Below are positions 18,159 through 27,428 of a DNA stretch of 64,000 nt, in pieces. The notes beneath the pieces are model-generated. The model was not told the DNA's origin, searched no databases, and saw nothing but the letters and a program-made list of their open reading frames with translations. The position numbers and the translations under genes were made by a program. Source of the DNA: Opacimonas sp014872805 (GTDB lineage Bacteria > Pseudomonadota > Gammaproteobacteria > Enterobacterales > Alteromonadaceae); contig WKFN01000006.1 in the NCBI GenBank assembly GCA_014872805.1, positions 61,365-125,364 of the forward strand, in the 5' to 3' direction. How positions within the stretch are numbered: the first letter of the stretch is position 1; each line of letters opens with the position of its first letter.

Positions 18159-18764
18159 ATGAGTCAACCCACATGCGTACTGGTATGCGCCGAAGATGAG
18201 CTGAATTTGACCCAATTATCTGAAGCATTAACGACTTCACTTTATCGCGTAAAAACTTTTGCAGGAGCCAGTGCTGAGATGTTGAAGGCAATACAGATAG
18301 AATCGCCAGACGCTTTGATGATTGCTTCGGATACTGACCTGGGCAGTGCATTAGATGCTTTGCACATCTTACGTGAGTTACACCCTATTCCTGTGGTGAT
18401 ATTTGCACGACAATACAACGCCGTGCTGATGGAAAAGCTTATCGCGCTTGATATCAGCGCCTATGTGACAGGCGATGACGAATGGCACCGCGCACCTGAT
18501 GTGTTAGCCACCGCCATCGCTCGGTTTGATCACGCTCAAAGCTTGCACAAGGAACTTGCAGATACGAAGGCCGCTCTAGCGTCGCGAAAATTTGTCGAGC
18601 AAGCCAAAGCCATTCTAATTGAGCAAAGAGGGATGAGTGAAGCCGAGGCCTATAAAACCATTCGCAAGATGGCCATGGACAAGGGACAAAAAATCGAAGA
18701 AGTGGCCAAAACCATTATCGATATGTCGCACCTTTGGCTAAATCAATTTAAGCGTTTGGGTTAA
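18159..18764 (+). CDS. nasT: ANTAR-domain antiterminator/response regulator (NasT-like)
   Basis: 201 residues from ATG 18159 (AGGA 7 bases upstream); the frame extends to 18087 without a good site. The N-terminal receiver-like fold begins CVLVCAEDELNL but lacks a clear phospho-Asp pattern, as in NasT. Residues about 135-195 form the helical ANTAR domain, ASRKFVEQAKAILIEQRGMSEAEAYKTIRKMAMDK. Known NasT/NasR proteins bind paired hexaloop hairpins in nas leader RNAs and prevent termination. The gene precedes nasA by 3 bases. The partner sensor NasS is not encoded in the window. Confidence 0.88.
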   Translation: MSQPTCVLVCAEDELNLTQLSEALTTSLYRVKTFAGASAEMLKAIQIESPDALMIASDTDLGSALDALHILRELHPIPVVIFARQYNAVLMEKLIALDISAYVTGDDEWHRAPDVLATAIARFDHAQSLHKELADTKAALASRKFVEQAKAILIEQRGMSEAEAYKTIRKMAMDKGQKIEEVAKTIIDMSHLWLNQFKRLG

Positions 18765-18767
18765 CCA

Positions 18768-21476
18768 ATGACAGCGCACTTTAAGCAATCGGTACAATGC
18801 ACCACATGTCCTTATTGTGGCGTTGGCTGCGGGGTCGATGCAACGATTATAAATAATAAAATTACCGCTGTAACCGGCACGCAAAGCCACCCTGCGAATC
18901 GTGGCAAGCTATGTGTTAAAGGCACGCATCTGGCCGATACCGTGGGTGGAGATGGCCGATTATTGAATGCGGTTGTCGATGGCGAACCGGTCTCAAACGA
19001 ACTTGCAAGCCTTGCGGTTGCTGAGCGATTTAATCAAATCATTCAAGAGCACGGTCCAGATGCAGTGGCCTTTTATGTCTCTGGGCAAATCCTGACAGAA
19101 GACTATTATGTCGCCAATAAGCTGATGAAAGGCTACATTGGATCAGGTAACATCGATACCAATTCTCGTTTGTGTATGTCATCTGCCGTGGCCGCCTATA
19201 AGCGCAGTTTTGGCAGTGATACGGTGCCTACTTGCTATGAAGATATCGACCTCACCCAAATGCTGGTGCTCGTGGGCTCAAACGCCGCGTGGACGCATCC
19301 GATCTTGTTCCAGCGCATGCAACAAGCCAAAGCGAACAATCCTTCCCTCAAAATTGTCATTATCGATCCTCGCGAGAGCGCCACGTGTGACATCGCTGAT
19401 TTGCATCTCCCGATCAAGCCAGGTAGTGACATTGCCTTATTTAACGGTTTGCTGGATTTTATGATTGAAAATGGTGCTGTGGATGATGCGTTTGTTGCGC
19501 ATCACACCGAGCAGTTCACGCAGGCTGCAGTGTATGCCTCAGCTTACTCACTGGCCGAGGTCAGTGCGATATGTGGAGTCAGTCAAAAGGCGATAAGACA
19601 ATTTTATCTATGGTTTGTGGAAGCTCCAAGTGCTTTGTCTTTTTACTCCCAAGGCGTCAATCAGTCCGTACAAGGCGTGGACAAATGCAACGCCATCATC
19701 AATTGCCACCTCGCGACAGGGCAAATCGGCAAGCCCGGTGCGGGGCCTTTTTCAATCACTGGTCAGCCCAATGCCATGGGTGGACGAGAGGTCGGAGGAT
19801 TGGCGAATATGCTCGCCGCGCACATGAATATTGAAACCACACAACATAGAGATTGGGTGCAGGATTTTTGGCAAGCTCCGACAATGTGTCACAGCGCAGG
19901 ATTAAAAGCGGTGGATTTATTCGAAGCCATCGGCTCAGGACAAGTCAAAGCCGTGTGGATCATGGCAACCAACCCTGTGGTGAGTCTGCCCAATCGCAAC
20001 GCCATCGAACAGGCTTTGGCCTCATGTGGATGCGTGGTGGTGTCTGAGTGTTTTACCCAAAACGACACCCTAGCATACGCCGATATTATATTACCTGCGT
20101 CCACCTGGGGTGAAAAAAACGGCACAGTGACCAATTCAGAACGATGTATTTCGCGTCAACGCGGATTGATTGTACCTCCTGGTCAGGCGCAACACGATTG
20201 GCAATGGATTGTACAAGTTGCACAAGCGATGGGCTTTACGGAAGGGTTCGACTATGCTCATCCGCACGAGATTTTTGTTGAACATGCTCGCTTATCTGGG
20301 TGGTGTAATGGGGGCGATTACCCACGTAGGGATTTTGATATTTCTGGGTTAGCTGAGCTTACTCAAGCCCAATATGATGCCTTAGCGCCCATTCAATGGC
20401 CGGTGAATCAAGAGCATCCCTATGGTACACAACGCATGTTTGCCGATAAGCGTTTTTTTACCGAGACTGGCAAAGCCAGATTCATCCCAGTGACGTTGCA
20501 ACAACATCAAGAACCAGCGGATAAGGCATATCCTTGGATTTTAACTAGCGGTCGGTATCGCGACCAATGGCATACGATGACCCGCACTGGCCGAAGTGCA
20601 ACCTTAGCGGCGAATCAAACTGAGCCAATGCTCGCATTAGCTTCCAAAGATGTTGAGGAGTTAGGGTTTGTCGAAGGCGATTTGGCCCAGGTTAAGAGCC
20701 CTTATGGCCAGATACTATTGCCATTTACCGAAGCCAAAGGACAACGACAAGGAACGTGTTTTGCTCCGATCCACTGGACGGGACAAACGGCGCCGAGTGC
20801 CAATGTGGCGCGTTGCTATAGCTCTCGCCAAGACGCGGTCTCTGGGCAACCCGACAGCAAATACGTACAAGTGAGCATTGCACCAGTCACCCCCACTCAG
20901 CATTGGCAAATATTATCACACCATGAAATCAGTTTAGATTTGCCTTATTGGGCAAAACTGCCAGTTGCGGAGTCGGGTATTGGCTATGTCGCGGCATCAA
21001 TCGAGGCCGTAGAACCGGTTTCTTTTATGAATACTTTATCGAGCGATGGCGAATGGGTACATCTATCAAATCAGCCCAAGGGGCAGTTTAGTGCAGTGTT
21101 GCTAAAAGACGGACAGATCCAAATGATGGTATTTGGGCAACCCAGCAAAGACCTTCTGCCGTGGCCATGGCTCTCCTCAGTTAGGCAAGCAGGGATATCA
21201 GCAAAAGAGGCAATAGGACCTTTATTGTTGCGCGATGTACCGCTCGAATTCAGTCAGGGTCAAACCATTTGTTCCTGTTTTAAAGTGGGCGAAAACACCA
21301 TCACCTCGCATGTATCACAACACCCCAATGCCACCGTAGAAGACTTGGGCAAAGCGCTACAATGCGGTACAAACTGTGGCTCGTGCCGTCCTGAGCTCAA
21401 ACAAATTATTGAACGTGCAAAGGCACCTAGAGTTAGCCTTGAATACATTATCCACACCACAAACACCTTGGTATAA
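18768..21476 (+). CDS. nasA: Assimilatory nitrate reductase, catalytic subunit
   Basis: 902 residues. N-terminal [4Fe-4S] ligands CTTCPYCGVGCGVDA (residues 11-25) with the fourth Cys in GKLCVKG; Mo-bis-MGD domains follow (NTNSRLCMSS, GQPNAMGGREVGG, ATNPVVSLPN, TSGRYRDQWHTMTRTG). The C-terminus from about residue 834 is an extra BFD-like [2Fe-2S] domain with ICSCF and CGTNCGSC. This length and architecture is the NasA/NarB-type cytoplasmic nitrate reductase with built-in electron entry. It reduces nitrate to nitrite for NirBD. No separate NasC electron-transfer subunit is seen. Confidence 0.95.
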   Translation: MTAHFKQSVQCTTCPYCGVGCGVDATIINNKITAVTGTQSHPANRGKLCVKGTHLADTVGGDGRLLNAVVDGEPVSNELASLAVAERFNQIIQEHGPDAVAFYVSGQILTEDYYVANKLMKGYIGSGNIDTNSRLCMSSAVAAYKRSFGSDTVPTCYEDIDLTQMLVLVGSNAAWTHPILFQRMQQAKANNPSLKIVIIDPRESATCDIADLHLPIKPGSDIALFNGLLDFMIENGAVDDAFVAHHTEQFTQAAVYASAYSLAEVSAICGVSQKAIRQFYLWFVEAPSALSFYSQGVNQSVQGVDKCNAIINCHLATGQIGKPGAGPFSITGQPNAMGGREVGGLANMLAAHMNIETTQHRDWVQDFWQAPTMCHSAGLKAVDLFEAIGSGQVKAVWIMATNPVVSLPNRNAIEQALASCGCVVVSECFTQNDTLAYADIILPASTWGEKNGTVTNSERCISRQRGLIVPPGQAQHDWQWIVQVAQAMGFTEGFDYAHPHEIFVEHARLSGWCNGGDYPRRDFDISGLAELTQAQYDALAPIQWPVNQEHPYGTQRMFADKRFFTETGKARFIPVTLQQHQEPADKAYPWILTSGRYRDQWHTMTRTGRSATLAANQTEPMLALASKDVEELGFVEGDLAQVKSPYGQILLPFTEAKGQRQGTCFAPIHWTGQTAPSANVARCYSSRQDAVSGQPDSKYVQVSIAPVTPTQHWQILSHHEISLDLPYWAKLPVAESGIGYVAASIEAVEPVSFMNTLSSDGEWVHLSNQPKGQFSAVLLKDGQIQMMVFGQPSKDLLPWPWLSSVRQAGISAKEAIGPLLLRDVPLEFSQGQTICSCFKVGENTITSHVSQHPNATVEDLGKALQCGTNCGSCRPELKQIIERAKAPRVSLEYIIHTTNTLV

Positions 21477-21479
21477 CGT

Positions 21480-22514
21480 ATGAATCCCTTTACTCAATAC
21501 ATCAAAATCATCGGCCGTGGGCAACGCGCGGGACGTTATCTGACGATGCAAGAGGCGCATGATGCTTATGCGTTGTTGCTCTCGGGACAGGTCACACAGG
21601 CTCAAGCGGGCGCGTTTTTGATGTTATTACGCATGCGAGAGGAGAGTGAGACTGAACTCGCTGGATTTGTGTCCGCGGCGCGGGCCATGGTGAGTCCACA
21701 TCTCAATCGCTTGGATGTGTCGTTGGATTTGGGAGGCTATGCAGGTAAACGACGTCACCTGCCCTGGTATTTATTGGCAGTGTGGTGTTTGGCCCAAAAT
21801 GGCTATCGAATATTTTTGCACGGTCATACCGAACCGGCATCACAGCGCTTGTATGTTGAGTCAGTATTTGCGCAGTTGGGCTTGCCGATTGCTAATAATG
21901 CGTTGGAAGCACAACGCCAGCTTGATTTCAGTGGATTTTGTTATATGCCTTTGGGAGCGATATTGCCCGAACTGTGTGAGGTCATCAGTATGCGCGATGA
22001 GTTAGGCTTGCGCTCTAGTGCGAATACGATTGCGCGGATGCTGAACCCTTGTCAGGCGCCCGTAAGTTTTCATGGGGTACATCACCGACACTTTGATGCA
22101 CGGCATGTAGCGACGGCCCAGCTACTCAATGATGCTCATGTAGCGTGTATTCGCGGCGAAGGTGGTGAGCCGGAAGTCAATCCTGAGCGGGTGACGGAAC
22201 TGCATCAGTTTTGTGCTGGAAAAATCACTCAAACCGATGTGCCAGAAACACTTAGTCAATGGCAAATCAAGCCACGACACATGGAAGTAGAGAACTTGCT
22301 AGATGTGTGGCAGGCTGAGCACAGTAATGTGTATGCTCACGCTGCGGTGTTAGCGACATTAACGCAATATCTCATGTGTTTGGAACAACTTAACGCTGAG
22401 GAGGCGAGATTGCGCGCGAACGCAATGTGGCATGCCCGTCAACGCCATTTAGTCGGCTGTCACCCAACGAGTACCTTGCGCGGTGATTTCTTTTTTCCAG
22501 AACGGAGCGCTTGA
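21480..22514 (+). CDS. ybiB: YbiB/TrpD2-family glycosyltransferase-fold protein
   Basis: 344 residues starting 3 bases after the nasA stop. It has the two-domain fold of anthranilate phosphoribosyltransferase: helical N-domain (YLTMQEAHDAYALLLSGQVTQAQAGAFLMLLRMREES), then a diverged phosphoribosyl-binding domain (LGGYAGKRRH) lacking the TrpD GTGGD motif. E. coli YbiB binds DNA and is not a biosynthetic enzyme. Its fixed place behind nasA is known in related bacteria but unexplained. Its last 66 bases overlap the convergent moaE. Confidence 0.85.
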   Translation: MNPFTQYIKIIGRGQRAGRYLTMQEAHDAYALLLSGQVTQAQAGAFLMLLRMREESETELAGFVSAARAMVSPHLNRLDVSLDLGGYAGKRRHLPWYLLAVWCLAQNGYRIFLHGHTEPASQRLYVESVFAQLGLPIANNALEAQRQLDFSGFCYMPLGAILPELCEVISMRDELGLRSSANTIARMLNPCQAPVSFHGVHHRHFDARHVATAQLLNDAHVACIRGEGGEPEVNPERVTELHQFCAGKITQTDVPETLSQWQIKPRHMEVENLLDVWQAEHSNVYAHAAVLATLTQYLMCLEQLNAEEARLRANAMWHARQRHLVGCHPTSTLRGDFFFPERSA

Positions 22515-22868
22515 TTTGAGCGTGTCCATGATCCATTGGCAAGCGGCAAACGCATCTTTTCTATGAGGGCTTGAGACTCCGACAAACACGATTTGATCGG
22601 CTAAGCGCAACTCACCGACGCGATGCACAATACTAATGTGATTAACTGCAAACCGCTCAACCGCGGTTTCAGCCAGTTCGCGTAACACCGCTTCGGTCAT
22701 GCCAGGGTAATGTTCTAGCGCCATCGCTTTGATATCATGCCCTTGATTGAACTCCCGGACTCGGCCAACAAAGGTGACAATCGCCCCGTCTTGAATATTG
22801 TCTTGGGTGAGTTGTCGATACAAAGCTAAGGTATCAAAATCTTCTTGTTGCACAGCAATATTGAGCAT
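22449..22868 (-). CDS. moaE: Molybdopterin synthase catalytic subunit
   Basis: 139 residues. Motifs: GAIVTFVGRVREFNQG, ALEHYPGMTE, HRVGELRLADQIVFVGVSSPHRKDAF and the catalytic Lys region SSAPFWKKE. MoaE transfers two sulphurs from MoaD to precursor Z. Last gene of the leftward nrt-mod-moa operon; its start follows the moaD stop directly (TAAATG). The 3' end overlaps ybiB by 66 bp on the opposite strand. Confidence 0.96.
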   Translation of the reverse strand: MLNIAVQQEDFDTLALYRQLTQDNIQDGAIVTFVGRVREFNQGHDIKAMALEHYPGMTEAVLRELAETAVERFAVNHISIVHRVGELRLADQIVFVGVSSPHRKDAFAACQWIMDTLKSSAPFWKKEITAQGTRWVTAD

Positions 22869-23117
22869 TTAACCTCCTGTTACGGGTGGAAAAAAAGCCA
22901 CTTCATCTCCGGCGCGCACCGGATGTTTTGCTTCGACAAGGGTTTGGTTCACCGCCATCATTAGTTTGTCATCGGCAAACGCATCGGCCCATTTGGGATC
23001 CCTGTCTTGTAGTATAGACAATAAATCATGCACGGTTGTAATGCGTTGTGATGGCATGCTCAGCGAGCGGCATTTTAAGATATCAGCTAGTTGGCCAAAA
23101 AATAATACAGTAAGCAT
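22869..23117 (-). CDS. moaD: Molybdopterin synthase sulphur carrier subunit
   Basis: 82 residues, ubiquitin-like fold ending FFPPVTGG. The C-terminal Gly is adenylated by MoeB and thiocarboxylated. The N-terminus MLTVLFFGQLADIL is typical of MoaD. AGGAATCG lies just upstream. Placed directly before moaE and 9 bases after moaC. Confidence 0.95.
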   Translation of the reverse strand: MLTVLFFGQLADILKCRSLSMPSQRITTVHDLLSILQDRDPKWADAFADDKLMMAVNQTLVEAKHPVRAGDEVAFFPPVTGG

Positions 23118-23126
23118 AATCGATTC

Positions 23127-23603
23127 CTAGTCAGAGTGGCGCCAAGCGCCGGTTTTGCCACCGGTTTTGCTGATGACTTTGATATCGCGCATGACCATGG
23201 CAGGGTCAGCGGCTTTGACCATATCAAATAAGGTCAATAAGGCGACGTTAACGGCTGTGAGCGCTTCCATTTCGACGCCGGTGACTCCCTGTAACTTACA
23301 TAAGCTATCGACCTTAATGCGTCCTTGTTCGGGTTCACAAGTGATGTTGACTTCCACTTTGGATAAAGCCAGTGGATGGCATAATGGGATCAAGCTCGCG
23401 CATTGTTTGGCGCCTTGAATACCGGCAATTTTGGCAATGGTGAGCACATCGCCTTTGCGATGATTGGCTTGCATGACATCCTCTAGAGCCTGGGCATTGA
23501 GGTAAATAAAGCCTTCGGCTGTAGCGATTCGCAACGTACTGGATTTGTCACTGACATCGACCATATTCACTTCAGATTGGGCGTTGAGATGGGTTAAGCT
23601 CAT
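23127..23603 (-). CDS. moaC: Cyclic pyranopterin monophosphate synthase
   Basis: 158 residues. Signatures: KGDVLTIAKIAGIQGAKQCASLIPLCHPL, GVTGVEMEALTAVNVALLTLFDM and KAADPAMVMRDIKVISKTGGKTG. MoaC closes the pyranopterin ring after MoaA. It starts 5 bases after the moaB stop. Confidence 0.96.
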   Translation of the reverse strand: MSLTHLNAQSEVNMVDVSDKSSTLRIATAEGFIYLNAQALEDVMQANHRKGDVLTIAKIAGIQGAKQCASLIPLCHPLALSKVEVNITCEPEQGRIKVDSLCKLQGVTGVEMEALTAVNVALLTLFDMVKAADPAMVMRDIKVISKTGGKTGAWRHSD

Positions 23604-23608
23604 GGTTT

Positions 23609-24139
23609 TTACCCTCGACTAGTACACTGGTCTACAGGGCGTAAATGCGCCACAAAATTACACGGGCGATGGGTGGCATCGAGTTGTGGCGCGACCAATG
23701 ACCAACCGGTACGGCACGCACCAGTGCTGCCAGGTAAACAAAAGATTACCGTGTGATTGGCAAGCCCCGCTAAACAGCGAGACTGAATGGTACTGGTCCC
23801 AATTTCAGCAAAAGACTGCTGACGAAACAGTTCACCAAACCCTTCTATGGTTTTATCAAATAATACTTGCATGGCCTCTGGCGTCGAGTCTCGACCGGCA
23901 AAGCCTGTGCCTCCGGTGGTGATGATCACATCAATGTCGGGATCCGCTATCCACTGTGAACTCACTGCGCGAATTTGATAAATATCATCTGGTACGATGA
24001 TTTTGGTGGAACAGTGATGACCTGCGCTCAAAGCCAAATCCACCAGTGTATTCCCTGAAGTATCGGTGTCGTCATTGCGGGTATCGCTAATCGTTAAAAT
24101 GGCGATGTGTAATGGTATAAATGTTTTGGTGGTGGGCAT
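23609..24139 (-). CDS. moaB: Molybdenum cofactor biosynthesis protein MoaB/MogA family
   Basis: 176 residues from ATG 24139; an upstream extension to 24211 overlaps modC and looks untranslated. Motifs: ILTISDTRNDDTDTSGNTL, TTGGTGFAGRDSTPEAM and CLPGSTGACRTGW. The family adenylates molybdopterin. It sits 31 bases after modC on the same transcript. Confidence 0.94.
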   Translation of the reverse strand: MPTTKTFIPLHIAILTISDTRNDDTDTSGNTLVDLALSAGHHCSTKIIVPDDIYQIRAVSSQWIADPDIDVIITTGGTGFAGRDSTPEAMQVLFDKTIEGFGELFRQQSFAEIGTSTIQSRCLAGLANHTVIFCLPGSTGACRTGWSLVAPQLDATHRPCNFVAHLRPVDQCTSRG

Positions 24140-24170
24140 ATTGTTTATCTCTTTAGGTGTCTGTATCTGG

Positions 24171-25178
24171 TTAAAGGGGGCCAAAATAGGCATCAATGTC
24201 ACTTTGCACATTCAGATCTAACGCTTCTAACTGTTTTGTCATGATCGATGCGACAAAATAGCTAGTCTGATGGGTTAAAGTGACATAGGCACAATGGTCT
24301 TCTTGTTGTATTTGGGTCACAGTCATACTTAGGCGGTTGGGAAAACAAGCTGATAAATCTTGGTTGCTCAAGGTGATTTTGTCAGCAGCAAGTTCTGCTC
24401 GACCGGTTTGTATGGCAATTGTCGAGCTGACAAAAAGGCCAGTGCTTGAATCTTGCAGAGTGATTTCTCTTCGTTCCTCGTCTTTTGTTAACAACAAGCT
24501 ATTGCTGCGGGGCAATTGCATGTGAGTTTGAATTTTTGCTAAGTGTTTATGCGTTGGCCCATAAGCCAATATTCGATGACGATCTAAAAACAACACCGTG
24601 GCGCAGAACTGCACAATATCACTGAGCTGATGGCTGACCATGACAATGCGCCGACCATGTGTGTGTTGCAATTCATGTAAAATACAAAGTAAGCGTTGGC
24701 GTTGCGTATGATCAAGCGCCGTAAATGGCTCATCCAACAATAAGATTGGCTTACCGCTAGCCAGTGTGCGAGCTAAAGCAAAGAGCTGTAATTCACCGCC
24801 AGAGAGTTGGTCATAGGTCCGATGTTTAAGGTGTGCTATGTCTATCAGGGTAATAATCTGTTCAAGGCCCAGGTTGTTCGGCCATTGCGTGTGCCGCATC
24901 ACAGTGGTTAAGTTTTCAAGCACGGTTAAATGCGGCAACATGGTGATCTGTTGTGATAAATACACACAAGGGTTGTGAGCTATGTCGGCTGGGGTATGGC
25001 TTTTGTGTCCGACGCTTAAATGAATTAACTGGCCTTTGCTGAGTCCTGCAATGGCTTTGAGTAAGGTCGATTTACCTGCACCTGTGGTACCGAACACCCC
25101 CATGATCCCAGGTTCCAAATCCCACTCGAGACTGATCCCTTCGTTTTTGGTTATGGCTAATCGAGCTCGTATCATCAT
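24171..25178 (-). CDS. modC: Molybdate ABC transporter ATP-binding protein
   Basis: 335 residues from ATG 25178, which overlaps the modB stop (ATGA). Walker A GTTGAGKSTLL, ABC signature LSGGELQLFALARTL, Walker B PILLLDEPF, H-loop MVSHQ. After residue about 225 comes a C-terminal TOBE/Mop region (NSLLLTKDEERREITLQDSS onward), the molybdate-sensing half typical of ModC. It powers molybdate import at the inner membrane. Confidence 0.93.
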   Translation of the reverse strand: MMIRARLAITKNEGISLEWDLEPGIMGVFGTTGAGKSTLLKAIAGLSKGQLIHLSVGHKSHTPADIAHNPCVYLSQQITMLPHLTVLENLTTVMRHTQWPNNLGLEQIITLIDIAHLKHRTYDQLSGGELQLFALARTLASGKPILLLDEPFTALDHTQRQRLLCILHELQHTHGRRIVMVSHQLSDIVQFCATVLFLDRHRILAYGPTHKHLAKIQTHMQLPRSNSLLLTKDEERREITLQDSSTGLFVSSTIAIQTGRAELAADKITLSNQDLSACFPNRLSMTVTQIQQEDHCAYVTLTHQTSYFVASIMTKQLEALDLNVQSDIDAYFGPL

Positions 25179-25849
25179 AGCTTGACCATCGAATGTTGGG
25201 GGGTTAACCAATACAGTAGCCATAAGCTCAAGGCGCTGGTCACCAGCAATAATAGGGCACTTTGATGCGCACTGGCATAGTCTAACACCATGATTTGGTT
25301 ATACAGCTCAACAGATAATACTCGCGTTTCACCGGGGATATTGCCCCCAATTAATAAAATGAGGCCAAACTCGCCCATGGTATGAGCAAAACCTAACGTA
25401 GCAGCGGTGATAATGCTGGCTTTGCAGACGGGCAGTACGTGGAATAAGATGCAGCGCCAACGTGGCACTCCTAGACTTTGCATTACCTGATAATAAGCCA
25501 ACCCCGTTTGTTGTAACGCTTGAATTAAGGGTTGCATGACAAACGGCAAAGAATAGATCAAAGAGCCTAGTAAGATCCCACTGAAACTAAACGCGAGTGT
25601 TGAGCCGGTGAGCGCTTGCCATAACTGACCTAAATAACTTTCAGGTGCAAATAAAACGAGTAGGTAAAATCCCAATACTGTTGGCGGTAAGACCAAAGGT
25701 AGAGTGATTAAGGTTTGCAGTAGCGATTTGGCTTTGCCCCGATATTGTGCAAACCACCACGCAGTAGGTAGGCAGATGATTAACAAAATCACCACCGTAC
25801 ACACAGCAAGTGTGAGGCTCACAAGTAAGGCAGAATGCGGGGTTGCCAT
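25175..25849 (-). CDS. modB: Molybdate ABC transporter permease
   Basis: 224 residues with five to six helices. The EAA-type cytoplasmic loop YYQVMQSLGVPRWRCILFHVLP followed by HTMGEFGLILLIGGNIPGETR is diagnostic of ModB. It lies 9 bases after modA and overlaps modC by 4 bases. Confidence 0.94.
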   Translation of the reverse strand: MATPHSALLVSLTLAVCTVVILLIICLPTAWWFAQYRGKAKSLLQTLITLPLVLPPTVLGFYLLVLFAPESYLGQLWQALTGSTLAFSFSGILLGSLIYSLPFVMQPLIQALQQTGLAYYQVMQSLGVPRWRCILFHVLPVCKASIITAATLGFAHTMGEFGLILLIGGNIPGETRVLSVELYNQIMVLDYASAHQSALLLLVTSALSLWLLYWLTPQHSMVKL

Positions 25850-25858
25850 GATATTTCT

Positions 25859-26590
25859 CTACTGTTGCGCGTATCCCATGCGATACAAATATGCCTGTTG
25901 TTCAGGCGCGAGTAGAAAAGTAAGAAATTTTTGTGCCAGTTTGGGCTGTTTGCTGTTTGCGACAATGGTCGCACCTTGTTCAAGAGAGGGATGATGCTCG
26001 GCTGCGATCACGGTGAAATCTTCGATGGCACTAGTTGCGTTACCTAGGGCTTGGGCGAAACTCAGCTGACTTAAAGCAATATAGCCGCCATCTGCGTGCC
26101 CGCTATCGATTAATTTAAATGCATGATTAATATTGTGTGCGCGAACAATACGCAGATTTGGATCGTCTTGGTTGGAAATGATAGCGTGCGCCGCTCGTCC
26201 ATAAGGAGCGAGTTGAGGATCGGCAATCACTAAGGTGGTGGTTTGAGTTTGGCTTACAAGCTGACGCCTGGGCGTCCATAAAACAAGTTGCCCAACGGCA
26301 TAAATCTTTGGGGTTGAAGCAAGTTGTCGATCACTCAATGCCCGAGGATAAGCCATATCAGCAGACAAAAAGACGTCATAGGGTGCACCTTGTTGGATCT
26401 GAGTATATAACACACCGCTTGCACCCGGGATCAGATCAACTGCTATACCGTGTTGCTGGGCAAATGCTTCGCTTATTATTTGCGCGGCTTGTTGAAAATT
26501 GCTTGCGACCGCCACTTTGAGTGAGCGACCGCAAGCGTTCCCAGCCAAAAGGAAACTGAGGGAAAAGGCAATAAAAAGGTTACGCCACAT
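25859..26590 (-). CDS. modA: Molybdate ABC transporter substrate-binding protein
   Basis: 243 residues from ATG 26590; this start lies inside the last codons of nrtD (11-bp overlap), and the longer frame to 26656 is not needed. Signal peptide MWRNLFIAFSLSFLLAGNACG, then SLKVAVASNFQQAAQII...FAQQHGIAVDLIPGASGVLYTQIQQGAPYDVFLSADMAYP, the ModA anion-binding fold. It captures molybdate in the periplasm. The overlap couples molybdate uptake to nitrate uptake. Confidence 0.93.
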   Translation of the reverse strand: MWRNLFIAFSLSFLLAGNACGRSLKVAVASNFQQAAQIISEAFAQQHGIAVDLIPGASGVLYTQIQQGAPYDVFLSADMAYPRALSDRQLASTPKIYAVGQLVLWTPRRQLVSQTQTTTLVIADPQLAPYGRAAHAIISNQDDPNLRIVRAHNINHAFKLIDSGHADGGYIALSQLSFAQALGNATSAIEDFTVIAAEHHPSLEQGATIVANSKQPKLAQKFLTFLLAPEQQAYLYRMGYAQQ

Positions 26591-27419
26591 TAGTCTTTTT
26601 CGCGTCTGTTGCTTTCTTTTTCGATGCAATTGGCTCCACTTTACGCTGCTTTTCATACAAGAAGGTTAATACCTCTGATCGATAGTGGTTGTATTGCGGA
26701 TCTTCGGCTAGCGCCAAGCGCTCACGTGGTCTAGGCAAATCAACATGCAGGATCTCCCCGATTGTCGCTGCAGGACCATTGGTCATCATGACAATGCGAT
26801 CGGATAGTAATACCGCTTCATCCACATCATGAGTGATCATAATCACAGTATTATTCAGCTCTTCTTGAATTTCCATTAACGAGTCTTGCATGTGCGCCCG
26901 CGTTAACGCGTCTAACGCGCCAAACGGCTCGTCCATTAATAACACCTCGGGTTGCATCGCCAAAGCCCGAGCAATCCCAACGCGTTGTTTCATACCGCCA
27001 GAGATTTCATCTGGGCGTTTGTGCATGGCGTGATCCATGTGTACCAACTTAAGATTGTGCTCGATCCAGTCCTTTTTCTCCGCTGGGGTTTTGCTGTTGG
27101 CAAACACTTGGTCTACGGCGAGTTCGACATTTTGATAGGCGGTTAACCAAGGCAATAACGAGTGGTTTTGAAAGACAACCGCCCGGTCTGGACCAGGTTC
27201 AAGTACTTCACGACCACTTAAAATCACGCCGCCTTTGGTTGCGTTGTACAAACCCGCGACGACATTGAGCACGGTCGATTTGCCGCAACCTGAGTGACCA
27301 ATTAACGAGATGAACTCGCCTTTTTGGATTTGTAAGTCAACGTCTTTCAGAGCGGTAAAATCACCTTTAGGTGTGGGAAATACCATGTCGATTTTGCTGA
27401 TATTCAATAATGGTTCCAT
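26580..27419 (-). CDS. nrtD: Nitrate ABC transporter ATP-binding protein
   Basis: 279 residues. Walker A GHSGCGKSTVLN, signature ISGGMKQRVGIARAL, Walker B VLLMDEPFGALDAL, H-loop MITHDVDEAVLL. The end carries a lysine-rich tail (SKKKATDAKKTNVA). It is the single-domain NrtD/CynD type without a fused binding domain. AGGAG lies before the ATG; nrtB ends 9 bases upstream. Confidence 0.92.
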   Translation of the reverse strand: MEPLLNISKIDMVFPTPKGDFTALKDVDLQIQKGEFISLIGHSGCGKSTVLNVVAGLYNATKGGVILSGREVLEPGPDRAVVFQNHSLLPWLTAYQNVELAVDQVFANSKTPAEKKDWIEHNLKLVHMDHAMHKRPDEISGGMKQRVGIARALAMQPEVLLMDEPFGALDALTRAHMQDSLMEIQEELNNTVIMITHDVDEAVLLSDRIVMMTNGPAATIGEILHVDLPRPRERLALAEDPQYNHYRSEVLTFLYEKQRKVEPIASKKKATDAKKTNVA

Positions 27420-27428
27420 GATAGTCTC

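Noticed and set aside
24140..24211. Longer moaB start at 24211
   Set aside because: It would overlap modC by 41 bases and adds residues not typical of MoaB; ATG 24139 opens with the normal N-terminus.
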